64,000 nt of DNA from Paguma larvata. Its lineage: Eukaryota > Chordata > Mammalia > Carnivora > Viverridae. Position 1 is the first letter of the stretch. Each line of letters starts with the position of its first letter. Below, in pieces: positions 1 to 11,649 of this stretch. Made by a program: the position numbers and the translations under genes. The stretch is taken from the NCBI GenBank assembly GCA_030068075.1, contig CM057829.1:82699132-82763131 (forward strand), written 5' to 3'. The notes under the pieces were generated by a model, which made no database searches, was not told where the DNA came from, and saw only the letters and a program-made list of their open reading frames with translations.

Positions 1-308
1 AGTTAATTTACTAGTTTTGATAATCTTACTCTGTTGTGAAACATGTTAATATTTGGAGAAGATGGGTGAAAGATAGCAAAATGTTTTTGTGTATCTGGAA
101 TAATATCAAATAAAAAGTGAAAAAGATTGACTAATGGCATAGGGCTTATCATCTGGTAATATGCTGGTATCTGAAAAAAGAAGCAGACCAAAAATGAGAA
201 TGTATTTGCATTTTGTGTGTGATATTATAATATATATAATATATATTAAAAATAATGTACATCAAAATATTGAGAGAAATTATTTCTGAGAGGTTGGATT
301 ATAGGCAA
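1..308. other. AT-rich single-copy DNA, no gene
   Basis: No recognisable repeat or exon. A short alternating AT run lies at about 222-250 just before the pyrimidine tract. Confidence 0.5.
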
Positions 309-472
309 TTTTTCTTTTCTTTATTTCTTTCTCTTTCTCTCTTTTCTCTCTTTTTCTTTCTTTCCTTCCCTCTCTTCCTCCCTTTTTCCTTCCTTTCTTC
401 CCTTTTCTTTTTTTCCCTTCTTTCATTTCTTCTTCCCATTCTTTGTTTCTTTCTCTTGTCTTTTTTTTTTTT
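309..472 (+). repeat. Polypyrimidine (CT-rich) low-complexity tract
   Basis: About 164 bp that is almost entirely C and T on the + strand, with irregular ttcc, ttct and ctct units rather than a clean microsatellite. It is open for 78 codons (255-491), but that peptide is only Phe/Leu/Ser from tttctt codons and is not a gene. Tracts like this can form triplex (H-DNA) structure and are unstable in length. Confidence 0.9.
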
Positions 473-1084
473 ACTCTACTGTGTTCTCTAAATTTTCTAC
501 AATTCCTATATGTTGTTTATAATCAAGAGAAAACATGCAATAACTATAAAACACACAAATTAAAACCTGTTGCATAAAATAAATTGAAAACTTTATTTTT
601 ATTTTAGTGCCTGGGAATAGAGATTGTAATAATAATTATTTTTATTTGTGATTATATTCTTTTCCCTTGTCTTTAGCTTAATAAAGTCACAGGTGGCTAT
701 TATGAATCCTAGGACCAAAGAAAGGTAAAGACGGCCCTGTGATGAATGTTTTCTCGAACTCGTCTTTATAGATTATCCTAATAATCTGTGCTTCTCTTCT
801 AATGGTATTAGTAGAAGAGTAATACCATAAAATTAAATTCAGTTCAAGTGGGATAACACATACCCATAATGGCAACATATTAAGGGATTCCTTTTCAGTT
901 TTAAAAGAAAGTCCAAGTACTAGTTCTTCATGTAAAGTATAGATATTTAAGAATTAAAACATTAATACATACTTAGGTGAAAAAAATACATAGATAGGTT
1001 TTGATTAATATTAATTATCCAAGGACTCCATGGTTTTTATAATGTGGCTGCTTTCAACTTTGAGTATAGTTTTAAAGTGTAGTG
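473..1084. other. AT-rich single-copy DNA, no gene
   Basis: I see no repeat family, splice-bounded exon or long frame in this interval. Confidence 0.5.
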
Positions 1085-1315
1085 ATTCTTAAAAGCCCAG
1101 AATGGAGCCAACTTGCCTAATTTTAAATTCCAGCTCCAAAACTCAGTATCTGTGTGACCTTGAACAAATTACTTAAACTGTCTGTGCCTTAATTTCTCAT
1201 ATGTAAGATGAAATAATGATATGTGCTCTCTCTTAGGGTCATTTTAGAAGGAGATGAGTGATTAAATGTATCCCGGGTACATGCTAGGTACCCAGTAATT
1301 GTGAGCTAATATTAT
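1085..1315 (-). repeat. MIR SINE relic
   Basis: Reads as the reverse of MIR. The conserved core is visible as tgtgtgaccttgaacaaatt, then ttaatttctcatatgtaagatg, then attaaatg and a decayed gctaggtacccagtaattg. This is an old, highly diverged mammal-wide element with no TSD left. Confidence 0.75.
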
Positions 1316-2146
1316 TTCTACTATACAAACTGAGATCCTGTTCAAAGGTAATCTAAAATGATAGAGAAACTCCATCCTTACATCAATCAATGAAATGTTT
1401 TTACCTATCTTTCTACATTAGAATGAGAATTAACCACACTTACAGAATATCTTCATTCTAAAGCTGCCTTGGCATATTTAACAGACCTTACCTTTAAATA
1501 CACCTGATATTTATTTAGAACTTATGGTTGAGATAGAGTTTTTCCATAAATTACCTAATTTCAGTTTAAACTTCACACTTTGTTACATCCTAAATAATAG
1601 AGTCCCTAGCCTATAGGAGTGCTAATTACCTGAAAGAGTTCTGTACATTCAAACTCCAAGTTGCAGTTAATTAACTTAATTAATTTTTCATCATAATTTG
1701 ATCCCTAAAGCCCCATATTGGTTGTAATTTCTTGTAGTGTTCTGAGATAACCAGTGAAGCACAGAAAATATAGCATAATATTCCAGCTGTGACTTATATC
1801 CTTGTATAACAAGAGACAACCAAACAAAATTTATAGCTAATAGATAACAAGTTACATGAAAAGTAGGGAAAAAATGGGAAAAGGGGGTGGCTGATGTTGT
1901 GGATAAGTAAAGAGGAAGAGGCACATCTCAGGGAAAGGGGAGAAGTTAGAAGAAATCAAGAAATAAGGGAGTGGTACGGGAATAGAAAATATACGGGATT
2001 AAAACAAAACAAGAACCAGGCAAGGATAGAGAGAAACAATTCTCAGTCAATAGAGCTAAAAATTGAGGGAAAATGAAGCATGGGCTTCAAGACAGCTTAT
2101 GTGGATGAGCAATGAGGAAATGTTCCTTTAAAAATATATGGATGGA
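1316..2146. other. Single-copy DNA with a purine-rich patch
   Basis: Nothing recognised up to about 1890. Positions 1895-2075 are purine-rich on the + strand (gaggaag and gggagaag runs) and open for 60 codons, but the composition explains the frame. Confidence 0.45.
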
Positions 2147-2370
2147 GGGCGCCTGGGTGGCTCAGACAGTTAAGCTTAGGAATCTAGATTTCAGCTCAGG
2201 TCATGCCCTCATGGTCGTGAGATTGAGCCCCACCCCACATCAGGCTCTGTGCTGGGCATGGAGCCTGCTTGAGATTCCCCCTCTTCCTCTGCCCCTCCCC
2301 TGCTTGTGCTCTCCATATATATGTGTGTGTGTATATATACACATGTGTATATATATAAATATATGCACAG
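2147..2370 (+). mobile_element. CAN SINE (felid SINEC), diverged
   Basis: The head gggcgcctgggtggctcag starts at 2147 and the body carries caggctctgtgct and gagcctgcttgagattc. The usual (TC)n and A-rich tail is replaced by a TG/TA alternating run at about 2314-2366, so the tail has evolved into a microsatellite. No clear TSD, which suggests an older copy. Confidence 0.93.
2314..2366. repeat. (TA)n/(TG)n compound microsatellite
   Basis: Alternating pyrimidine-purine run of atat, gtgtgt and atatac blocks at the tail of the preceding SINE. Likely length-variable and possibly Z-DNA-prone in the TG part. Confidence 0.8.
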
Positions 2371-3154
2371 AAATGCTAGATTTAAAAAGTCAAATACCTG
2401 ACATAAAATATTAGAAGCGAATCACATTTGCCTGAAATCAATTACAAAATCAATGCAATAAAATTAGGTCAAACTTGATACCCAGGTGACTGAGGGATTG
2501 GATTCTAGAAGGTCCTGGAGGAGGTGGAGAAGTGGGCTCTAAAATTTACGAAGACATTCAAGAACGGACAGCATGACCTCAAGGCTGCAACCAGAAAGGA
2601 CTTGAAGAAAACTCAGCACTCCTCTCTCCACTCTCTCTTCCTAAAAAGCGTTAAGGGAATTTCTTGTCTCTATCTATTGAGGGAAAATTAAGAGAAATTA
2701 AAATCCCAAGATTACATGTAGGAAGAGGGTACCAATATACATACCCTGAATGGCTGAGGACTATATATGACAAATATTCAACATAAAAATTGGTCCAGGA
2801 TCATTGAACTCCTTGAAACTTCCAGAATAAATAAGCCAAAACATCTTGGAAGTGACACATGTTTTCTCAACAACTTTAGGGCATTCAATAGAAAATAATA
2901 AATAAAATAGACCAAGTTTAAACTAAACAAAATTACTAAGGCATAGCATTACTAATGAGAATTGGCAGATACAATGGAGAAGAAAGACCAAACTGGAAAT
3001 AATAACATTTGAAATAAGAATATTAAAAATAATTAAGGAGATTTTTAAAAAGCAATAAAACCATAAGAGAATAACAACCAAAAAAGGGGCCTGAAAAAAA
3101 GCCCTCAAGTCCTGGGATTGACTGAGTTCATCAATAAGTACTTGAACAGCTGGT
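2371..3154. other. AT-rich DNA without recognisable gene
   Basis: A-rich sequence. Parts at about 2880-3100 have the texture of decayed LINE DNA, but I cannot assign them. Confidence 0.4.
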
Positions 3155-3280
3155 ATTTAATTTCTCTGAGCTATCTATCTCATGGTGTTTGTATAAAGAT
3201 TGAGTGAGAAAAATGCAAATAAAATTCCTAGAAAATTAGAAGTGCTCAGTACATATTAGTGTTTATCTTACTTACCATTT
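3155..3280 (-). repeat. Probable MIR-like relic
   Basis: Contains tatctcatggtgtttgt, a decayed attgagtgagaaaaatgc, and gaagtgctcagtacatatta, in the order of a reversed MIR 5' half. Very diverged. Confidence 0.42.
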
Positions 3281-3706
3281 ATGGAAGAAAATATTAGCAA
3301 TTGAAGCTTGGTCAACTTTTTATTTGCAAGCCTATGTACTAAAATCTGTTGGATGGACATAAAATTTCGAAACATGAATTTCCTTCTTAGAAGCATTGTA
3401 AGAAATTAGTGTGGAATAAGGCACTTATCAAAGATATGAAATTAACTTAAAATGGTTGCATGCTAATTTTCTGTCCACCTTTATATGTAACATCTTCTTC
3501 AAGATGTGTTATAGATAGTCTAATACTCCCTTCATGCATGGGCTTCTTGAAGGGAGAGGGTCCAAAGACAGCACCATCTATTTTTCCAGATATAGTTTAG
3601 AATTATTTTTGTCAAATTTGAAATATATCCTTTCGGGATATTGGTTAGAATCTCATTATATTTACAGATAATTTTTGAAAAATGGACACCTTTATCACAT
3701 CTTACC
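3281..3706. other. AT-rich single-copy DNA, no gene
   Basis: I see nothing beyond AT-rich sequence ending at the T-run of the next SINE. Confidence 0.45.
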
Positions 3707-3731
3707 TTTTTTTTTAACTTTACTAACTCGC

Positions 3732-3767
<36 letters not shown>

Positions 3768-3920
3768 TACACATTGGAGAGAGATGGAGAGACAGAATCC
3801 AAAGCAGCCACTGTGCCATCAGCTCAGAGTCTGATGTGGGGCTCAAACTCATGAACTATGAGATGATGACCTGAGCTGCGATCAAGAGTCAGATGCTTAA
3901 CTGAACCACCCAAGTGCCCC
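3707..3920 (-). mobile_element. CAN SINE, diverged
   Basis: Begins with the T-run (reversed A-tail), continues with (GA)n at 3735-3764, then gatgtggggctcaaactca, atgacctgagc and the reversed head caagtgcccc ending at 3920. Several CpG sites are lost and no TSD is obvious, so it is fairly old. Confidence 0.93.
3735..3764. repeat. (GA)n microsatellite
   Basis: About 15 uninterrupted GA units. This is the reversed (TC)n part of the SINE. Confidence 0.92.
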
Positions 3921-4959
3921 TAATATTTTATTTCTCATTCAGAAATATGTTTCTCTCCTTTAATTTTTCTTTTAAAATATTTTTTTGTTTCTTAGTGAAG
4001 TTTTGTGATATTTTTTATAAACATTGCTTATAATTTCCTGGTGTTGTGGGAGCCTCCTGGGATATTGGGAATTGCCCAGAGCTGCAGAAGCTAGTAGGAC
4101 AGGGGTGAGCTGGGGGTTTGGGTTTGTGGATGCCTGACAAGAGTCTGGTGCCACATATCCTAGGGTCACAGGAGCTACCTGAAGGTGTGGGTGCTGGCAG
4201 GTGCCAGTGTAGGTCAGTGGCCTGGGTTCATGGGAGACTACAGGAACTCTCTATGGTCACAGGAGTGCATTTAGTGAAAGGCAGGCCTGTTCTGGGGTCC
4301 ATGGTGATGTCAAGTAATCACTTCACTCTCCTCCCATAGAGAGAGTGTCCTTGTTTGCCTTGGGCTGTCCAGACTTGAGGAAGGGATGATGAACAGAGTG
4401 TGGATTTATGTTTCCCACCCTCCTCAATCCATCTTTTTCTGTTTCTATGTGTCACCCAAGTGCTGGAGTCCCTCAACTGGAATCATCACTTGGAATCTTC
4501 TCTCTCATTTTCTTGACACTTTTCTTGTAGGACTAGTATCAATTCAATAAAAAAAAAATGTCAATATTTATTGAAAGCTACTATGTTATAAGTAGTTTTC
4601 TAGGATTATGGAACTACCAGCCTTGGATTCATGTTGAGCATTATTATTCTATCCTCCTTATGTCATAACTTATCTCATATTATCTGTAAGAAATTATCTA
4701 TCTAGTTCTTTGTACTATTCTGGATTATTTTGCCACATTATTTTTTCCCCACCCATTAATTATCTCTTCATCTCTTTCTGCTTTTTTTCTGGAGGGATTT
4801 TTAATTTCAAACTAAAATTTTCATTTGTGGAGGTACAATTTAATCTCTTCCTCATCTACATATTTTTCCGTATCGCCTTGTAGTTTCTGCGTGAAACATT
4901 ACATATATTCATTTGATAATACCTTTCAGATATTACCCTACTGCACTACTTGTTAAGGC
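3921..4959. other. Unassigned block with a GC-richer core
   Basis: About 4030-4400 is clearly more GC-rich than its surroundings (runs such as gagctgggggtttgggtttg). It reads like an old repeat or decayed retroviral-type DNA, but I cannot name a family. The 73-codon frame at 4118-4339 has no recognisable domain. From 4560 on it is AT-rich. Confidence 0.35.
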
Positions 4960-5300
4960 TAAAATGTTGGCATCATCGTTGATTCCTCTTTTTTGTTCAC
5001 CAACACCTAATTCTTGACTTTGTCTTCCATATATATCTGGAATCTGTCCACTTCCTACCACTTCCACTGGTATCAGTCAGGTACAGGGCTCTATCATGTA
5101 TGCCTGGATTATTGCAGCAGTCTCCTAACTAGTCTATTTGCTTCCAAGCTTGTTCCCTGCCCCCACTGTATTCTGAACCTCTGCTAGAGTGAATGCTTTA
5201 AACCGTAAGTCAGATTCACTCTTTCCAAAACATACCCAACATATCTTACCTCAGAGCTTTCCCTTGCTGTTCTTTCCTTTGGGAATGCGCTTTCTCTGGA
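4960..5300 (+). repeat. L2 LINE relic, 5' part of an interrupted copy
   Basis: Matches the L2 3' region: ctggattattgcagcagtct, then cctaactagtctatttgctt, then gtcagattcactctttcc, then gagctttcccttgctgttct. The match is lost at about 5300, where another element sits, and resumes at 5696. Confidence 0.7.
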
Positions 5301-5695
5301 TGACTCCATGTGTAGTGATTATCTGCTGCATAAACATAGTAGTTTAAACCTTTAAACATTTATGGTTTCACACAGACTCCTTGTGTCCCAAATTCTGGGG
5401 CATCCCGGCTGAGAAATTTTGTCTCTTATGGGATTCAGTCAGAAATTGGGTGGGACTCGGCTATCCTTTGTCTTTATTGGACCTGGGACATAGATCCTCA
5501 GTGGCTACTGACACGCTTGGCAAGTTGGTATTATCTATTGATGGGAAGCCTCATTTTGTCTCCATGATAATTTATCCATAGGGTGTTGAGTGTCTTCTTG
5601 ACATGACAGATGGCTGTCCCTAGAAAGAAATCGAGACAAGCTGCGAGGTCTTTTACGATTTGGCCTTGGAATTCACACACTGTCTTTCCTACATC
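5301..5695 (+). mobile_element. Old LTR-like element inserted in L2
   Basis: Starts with a degenerate gattatctgctgcataaaca and ends with aagctgcgaggtcttttacg and gatttggccttggaattcac. The order is the same as the element at 15593-16235, so both belong to one ancient LTR-like family (name not resolved). It separates two collinear L2 pieces. No TSD is visible. Confidence 0.6.
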
Positions 5696-5975
5696 AAGTC
5701 CCTCTAGTGTCACCTTCTCAGTGAGACCTTCTTTGACCTCTCAAATATAAACTGCAAACTCACTGCCAACTTTGACCCCCATTCCCTTTCCCTTTTTTAT
5801 AGATTTCAATTCCACTTTTCGTCTTCCCATATAGCAGATGTTTAACTGTTCATTTTGTCTCTGGCTCTCTTTCCCCAATGGATTGTAAACTCTATAAAAA
5901 CAGAGACTTCATTCTCTTCGTTGTTGCCTCCACAGTGCCTAGAAGACTGTGTGGCTCATAGTAGAAATTTGTGAT
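5696..5975 (+). repeat. L2 LINE relic, 3' end
   Basis: Continues the L2 from 5300: tgtcaccttctcagtgagac, then cttctttgacctctcaaat, then gtaaactctataaaaacaga, then cacagtgcctagaagactgt and tggctcatagtag, which is the standard L2 3' end order. Confidence 0.8.
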
Positions 5976-6249
5976 TAGTTTCTGCCCTTTCAATCTGCTA
6001 GTGTCTGCCTTATTGAAGATTTTAATTTTGAGGTTATATTATTCTTTATTTAGTTTCTTCAGATTTATATTTTCCCTTTGGTTGTCTGGCTCATAGCTGT
6101 CTTGACTATTGCCTTGATTCTTATAAAAAAAAAGCATTGATTAGATTTTTTAAAAAAATGTTCAGCGAATTGTAAGAAAGTTTAACTCTTCTGACGGTGC
6201 TTCTGAGTTACTCTCTTTTGAACTTCTGTGTAATTTAAGCACCCATGAA
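5976..6249. other. AT-rich single-copy DNA
   Basis: No repeat or gene seen. Confidence 0.45.
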
Positions 6250-6620
6250 TTTTCTACATTAGTTTATCCTTATGGAGAGCTCTCTAGGATCATTCTGCTC
6301 TGGTGTGAAATGGAACCTATTAGAGGTTGTGAGACTGAGTTTTTTAAGCTCAAACAAAGGGAGAAAGATCAAGTTACCATATTTCATGGTTTTACTTTGC
6401 CAGTTCAGAGCTCCATTATCAGATGTTTGTAGAGAGAGCACCAATGCTGTAGGCTTCACAGCAGGGTGCTTCCCTCTGAATCAAAGGCCGCCTTTTTGCA
6501 TTTATCATGGCAGCCATTATTTAGCAGGGACAGTTCCAAGGATACACTGTGAGCAATCGCTGTGGGATCCAGACACACAAAGCAAACAGTACTTGGGCAC
6601 TTAGTGAGACTCTGATGGGA
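6250..6620. other. Repeat-free, higher-complexity block
   Basis: Balanced composition, no interspersed-repeat match, and overlapping open frames on both strands (6272-6604 +, 110 codons; 6259-6459 -, 66 codons). Neither peptide is recognisable. The block contains gcatttatcatggcagccat, a texture often seen in conserved non-coding DNA, but conservation cannot be judged from one sequence. Confidence 0.35.
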
Positions 6621-8499
6621 TCACATATTGCTGTCTTACTGTCCTAATGTCCAATTTGGCCTTCTGCCTGTTGATGCTAGTGACTTCTTTTGAGATCTCT
6701 ACACTTATTTTCCAAGCAAGCAATCATTGTGCATATTCTCCTGATGCAGGGAATTCTCTTAAAGTTCCTGGCATGTAACTATTATTCGTCCATGTTTTAT
6801 CCACTGGGACAGAATTTTCTCTGTATACACTGAGTATTTAGATAGTCATTTTCATATGACTTGGGAAAGAAGTTAGATATATATTTTCCATTCATTATTT
6901 AATCAGGAAACGAGCATGTTATACTTAGTCTTAGGTACTTAGGGAGGGTATCTCTGGCAATCTTATCCAATGAAGGTCTTTCCTTTTATTTTTTGGGCAT
7001 AACCATCCATTTTTCCCTTAGAGCACCTCAACAATTTTAAGTTACTTAGTTACTTGTTTACTTATTCTTTGCTCTCTCTTTTATTTTGAAAGTTCTACAT
7101 GGTTAGAAATGCTGTCTTTTTTGCTTATTATTATGTCTTTTCTGCCTGACGTAGCGCCGGAAGTCAATAGAAATTTAAAACATACATGTATGTTGAATAA
7201 AGAAATGACTATAATTTTACACAAAATCTCAGGTGTACGAGATGAGTGGGGGAAACAGCCTATTTTGTGTATGCTACATCATGCCGCAGACCTGCACAAT
7301 TTTTACCTTTAAATGTGCCTATTTTGTGGGATTCATTTCTTAAAGGGGTAGAGAGAAATATGAAAATACAAGGAAATGCATCTAACTTGAACTTGTCAGA
7401 AACGCTGAAGGAGCCAGTGTTATTAAATCTGGCAAAACAGTAAGATTGATGAAATAAATGTATGCACCATTATAAAAATATAACAATAAAACTGACTGTA
7501 TTTTCTTCACCATTATTAAAGACACAGCAAGAAGAATAGGCATTTACTTGTTTAGAAAAAAATAAAAACTGAACTACAACAAATAACTTCACAGTAAGAT
7601 CATTAATGACAGGAACAATTGCCAAAGGGCATTACAGAATATCCTTCTTTTTCAATATCCTCTGGAAAAGAGGCACTAGTTAGGGCTTACAGATTCAGCC
7701 TTTGTAAAGGCGAGTCATCTCTTACAATTTCTTTCAGATGTAGAAATAAACCAGAGTAAAATACTTTAGACATATTTTTGACACAAGCTAAATGTAAGCC
7801 TAGAATAATTTGCTAAATGTCACAAGAGAGGGGAAAAAAATTAGTCAGAATAAATATCTGCCTTTAAGCTTAACTAGTATTTTCTTGTATCTGTGCTTTA
7901 AAAATCACCCCTGTTGGCTAACAGAACACATTAAATCAAAAGGATTTAGCATTGTGGTTAATGTCTTGTTCTTTATGATCTGCATGGGCCTAGATATTGC
8001 AGCACATAATTTACATGTATAATTCTGCTTTGGGACTACTTAAAACCAACGTACAATATGCTGAATTAATAATGCTTATAAGTGTAATATATATGGAGAG
8101 AGTTTGAAAAACTCTTGATGAAAGGTGATATATATTTATGAGGTGCCAGATGTTTGCCTTTAAAAGTAATTTTTCCTAACCCACACTATAGAGATTTGTA
8201 TTGAAGTGGTCTCTTTGTGGTAGTATATTATTTAAAATATGTTCTGTGAGACCTAGGCACAATGGGGTGAATAAAAGAATAAGTACCTGTCTAAATTTTA
8301 TGTATTTTTTAAAATTAGGCCATTGGGGTACATTTTTAATGCAGGTGCAGTGGATTAGACAGAAAACAATAAAAAGAGTTATATATTTCATATACAACTG
8401 CAGGTGGTGAAAATGTCCATATTATTGTTATTTTAATATTTTCTTTCGTTTTTTATTATGGAGGTAATCATGATATCATATGCTTATATGTCATATTTC
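6621..8499. other. AT-rich single-copy DNA, no gene
   Basis: I see no repeat family with confidence. The open frames of 60-73 codons (7109-7443, 7810-8022, 8176-8410) are chance frames: they overlap on both strands and have no motif. Confidence 0.45.
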
Positions 8500-8612
8500 T
8501 TCCAAGGTGTTCAAACACATTAGAGTCATTAATTATTTTACATTTCACAACTTCCCTGAAGGGAAGCAGGGACAAGTATTATTGCCCCATTTTACAGATG
8601 AGGTAACTGATT
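8500..8612 (+). repeat. MIR SINE relic
   Basis: Decayed forward MIR, with the diagnostic attattgccccattttacag and atgaggtaactga at 8580-8610, preceded by acttccctgaagggaagcag in place of the cctatgaggtagg part. Confidence 0.75.
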
Positions 8613-9436
8613 ACCAAATGGCCACTCTCTAAGTATCTCCCGAATATTTTCAAGCAATTCATCAGGGACGTTTTCCCCTGACCTTCCTGCTGTGTGTCCA
8701 CTGAGCTGTTTCTGCTGCTGTTGACCATCAGGGTAACCACTCTGGTGACTGCCCTCGCTACTGTGACTGGAACACTAAGGAAAGTATTCATTTCTTCCCA
8801 AACACAAGGCAGCGTCCACACAGCAAATTGTAATGAAGTTTTACCAACCATCTGGGAAAATAAGAGGTGTATGTAAAACAAAAAGCAAAAAAAAACAACT
8901 TTCAACAACTGCTCAGGTCCAGACCCATCATAAAAATCCCTTATTGGTCTGCTTCCTCTCATACTCTTAACCCTTTTCTTTGTGGCCAAGACAATTAATC
9001 TCTTACCACATCTCAATTCTGACCTACCCTTGGCTCCACTAAAAGCAGAACAAATTTTCTTCCCCTAATCTAAAATCCACTTCCTTAGGTCCCAGAACGA
9101 ACTTTCTCCCAGGATGGAAGTTTCCATTTCTCTTAAAGGAACCACCATCCTTCTCTACAGAGATATGTTTCATCTTATGGTCCTAACACCAATTTTACAA
9201 AGTAGTCCAATTTATTATGTCTGGTTTATTTCCCCTGCATAACATCATTTATGTGACAGAAACAGCCTGGCCAGACGGAGTTGCACCTAACTCTATTTCT
9301 CCTCATGAGGGAGTCAGGATACACTGGGTTCAAGTCCCCTTGTTTCTGTGATCTACAATCTTCGCCTGGGTGATAACACACAATTCAGAAGAATCTAAGT
9401 TCTAAGGCCCACCGAAACACTGGCACTTTGTTTGAA
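8613..9436. other. Single-copy DNA, no supported gene
   Basis: The window's longest open frame (8579-9016, -, 145 codons) covers part of this interval and the adjoining MIR. It has no domain, no splice support and low-complexity hydrophobic patches, so I do not call it a gene. Confidence 0.45.
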
Positions 9437-9610
9437 TCTCGTGTATCAGTCACTGTGTTCATTCACTCAATCACTGATTTATATAAATGTTTGTCTGTGC
9501 GAATGTGATGGTAACAGAGCCATGCCATTAAAACAAATTAGACAGGGCCCCTGCCTTCAGTCATCTTATAGTTTAGATAAAACAAAATATAAGCAACTGC
9601 CAACATTTCT
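9437..9610 (+). repeat. Ancient mammalian interspersed repeat, family unresolved
   Basis: Shows the common order of a heavily decayed cattcactcaatcactgatt, then cagggcccctgccttcagtc, then atcttatagtttagataa. It matches the order in 54200-54510 (tattgagcgtgtactatctg, then atggagtttacccttcagtg, then agataaacaataaatg). Confidence 0.45.
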
Positions 9611-10050
9611 CCTTTTAGAAAAAGTATTCCAGTTTCCATCTAAAGGTTAGCTCTTTTCTACTGGAAATCATCTGGAGGGACTGTTAATTAGGTGCTCCAG
9701 TATGGAATGGACACCAATCATCCCCTTAATCTCTGCTTCCCTCTCTCTCTCTGAAAACACTCAAAGTCATGTTGCTAGAAGTGTCTTTACTCATGTGATG
9801 ATTCATAAAATCATTCATAGCCCACTTGCTCCAACTTTTCCAGAGAAATAGCAACAAGAGTTTGGGCAGCTGAATCATCTATGAATTTTTCTAAAGCAAG
9901 ATAAATATTTTTATGCAGTTCAGCCGCATTCATAAACCTAAAATGAACAATAACTAAAAGATTATGTGAAAAATATAGACTGAGTTCCTTTTATGGAAAT
10001 TCTTAGGAAATGCTTGATGTGGAAGGGCTTTCGAATGGCACTATCTTTTC
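9611..10050. other. Single-copy DNA, no gene
   Basis: Nothing recognised. Confidence 0.45.
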
Positions 10051-10741
10051 TCTTTACCAGCATTCTTCGCAGAGTTAGACCAAACAATCCTAAAATTTAT
10101 ATGGAACCACAAAAGACCCTGAATACCAAAGCAATTATAAAACTAAAGAAAAATAAAGAAAAATAAAACTGGAGGCATCACAATTCCAGATTTCAAGCTA
10201 TATTACAAAGCTGTAGTTATCAAGACAGAACTGTACTGACACAAAAATAGACACATAGATCAATGGAACAGAGTAAAAAATCCAGAAATGGACTCACAAC
10301 TATAAGGCCAACTCATCTTTAACAAAGGATAAAAGAATATCCAATGGAAAAAAAAAGGACAGTCTCTTCAACAAATGGTGTTGGGAAACCTGGACGGCAA
10401 TAAGCAAAGAATGAACCTTGACTGCTTTCTTACACCATACACAAAAATAAACTCAAACTAGATGGAAGGCCTACATGTGAGACAGGAAACCATCAAAATC
10501 CTAGAGGAGAACAGAGGCAGCAACCTCTTTAACCTTGGCTGGAGCAACTTCTTACTAAACATGTCGCCAAAGGCAAGGGAAACAAAAGCAAACATGAACT
10601 ATTGGGACTTCAGCAAGATAAAGAGCTTCTGCACAGTGAAGAAAACCATCAACAAAGTTAAAAGGCGACCTACAAAATAAGAGAAGATAAATGACATAGC
10701 CGATCAAGGATTAATATCTAAAATATACAAAGAACAAATAT
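10051..10741 (+). mobile_element. LINE-1 ORF2 fragment (C-terminal region)
   Basis: Clear L1 ORF2 nucleotide sequence: tagatcaatggaacagagta, then ttcaacaaatggtgttggga, then acaccatacacaaaaataaa, then gtgagacaggaaaccatcaa, then gaactattgggacttcag. One 72-codon piece (10462-10680) still reads through as ORF2 protein. The rest is broken by frameshifts and small deletions. Both the 5' end and the ORF2 end plus 3' UTR are missing. The match stops at about 10741 in aatatacaaagaac. It is a dead relic. Confidence 0.9.
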
Positions 10742-11649
10742 AACATTTCAATTGTGTGCCTAGATTACCAATATTTATTTTAAAAATGTTGATGTTTTAT
10801 GAAATGAAATGAAACTTTTTATGAAATGTTAGGTAATTTCATACTTTGTTATGACAATTATGAATTAGAAATAGGGAAACTATGGAAAAATGGGGTTTCC
10901 TGAGTTTGTTCAACACCCAGAGCTTAAAATTAAATAGCAAGTATGATTTATTTTGAAATTTTACCATGGAAGTAATTTCTTCATCATTGTATGCCAAAGA
11001 GAATAGTTTTGCTTTATTTTTTAAAATAAATTCATGGATTCATGGACTTTTAAGAGTTGGAATGTGCCTTAAAATCTTTTCAATTTAACTCCCACTGAAT
11101 GCTAAAATCCTTTTATCCCCATAATGGACAGATTTTTCTCTTTATTTGAACCCATAAAAAGTGGAAAATTCACTGTTTTTGAGACAGTTTATTTCACTGT
11201 TGGGCAGGCTTGATAGTTGTCAGGAATTCTCCATTATTCCTGAAATCCTGCCTTCTTAGGCTTCTATACATTGGTTTGTTTAGTGCTATGTCTTTAAATA
11301 TTTGAAGTGAAAAATAATGTGTCTTCCACTGCCCCTTCTCTTTTCCAGGCTGAAACCCTTACTTTGCAGCAAGAGAAGGACGTGTTATTTCAGGCAAGGA
11401 GAACAACATGAACAAACATGCAGAGGAAGTACCTTATGAATTAAGCTAACAGCATTGGCTAGAGCATGGAATTCTTAAGCAATGTTAAAAAAAATAGAAA
11501 AGTTGGAAATGAGGACTGAGGTTTGATTGTAAATTACTGTAGGCAATAAAGTCTTGATGTTTTCATTAGGCAGTGCAGTGATATCGTCAGAAATTTGCTT
11601 CAGGAAGATTGATCAGGGTATCACTAATTACATAGAGCATGATAACCAG
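10742..11649. other. AT-rich single-copy DNA, no gene
   Basis: No repeat family or frame that I can support. Confidence 0.45.

Noticed and set aside
255..491. 78-codon Phe/Leu/Ser-rich hydrophobic frame that could look like a membrane protein
   Set aside because: It comes entirely from the polypyrimidine tract.
8579..9016. 145-codon open frame on the - strand, the longest in the window
   Set aside because: No recognised domain, overlaps an MIR relic at 8580-8612, and a single frame of this length is expected by chance in 64 kb.
10462..10680. 72-codon frame resembling a protein
   Set aside because: It is a surviving piece of L1 ORF2 in a truncated, frameshifted relic, not a host gene.
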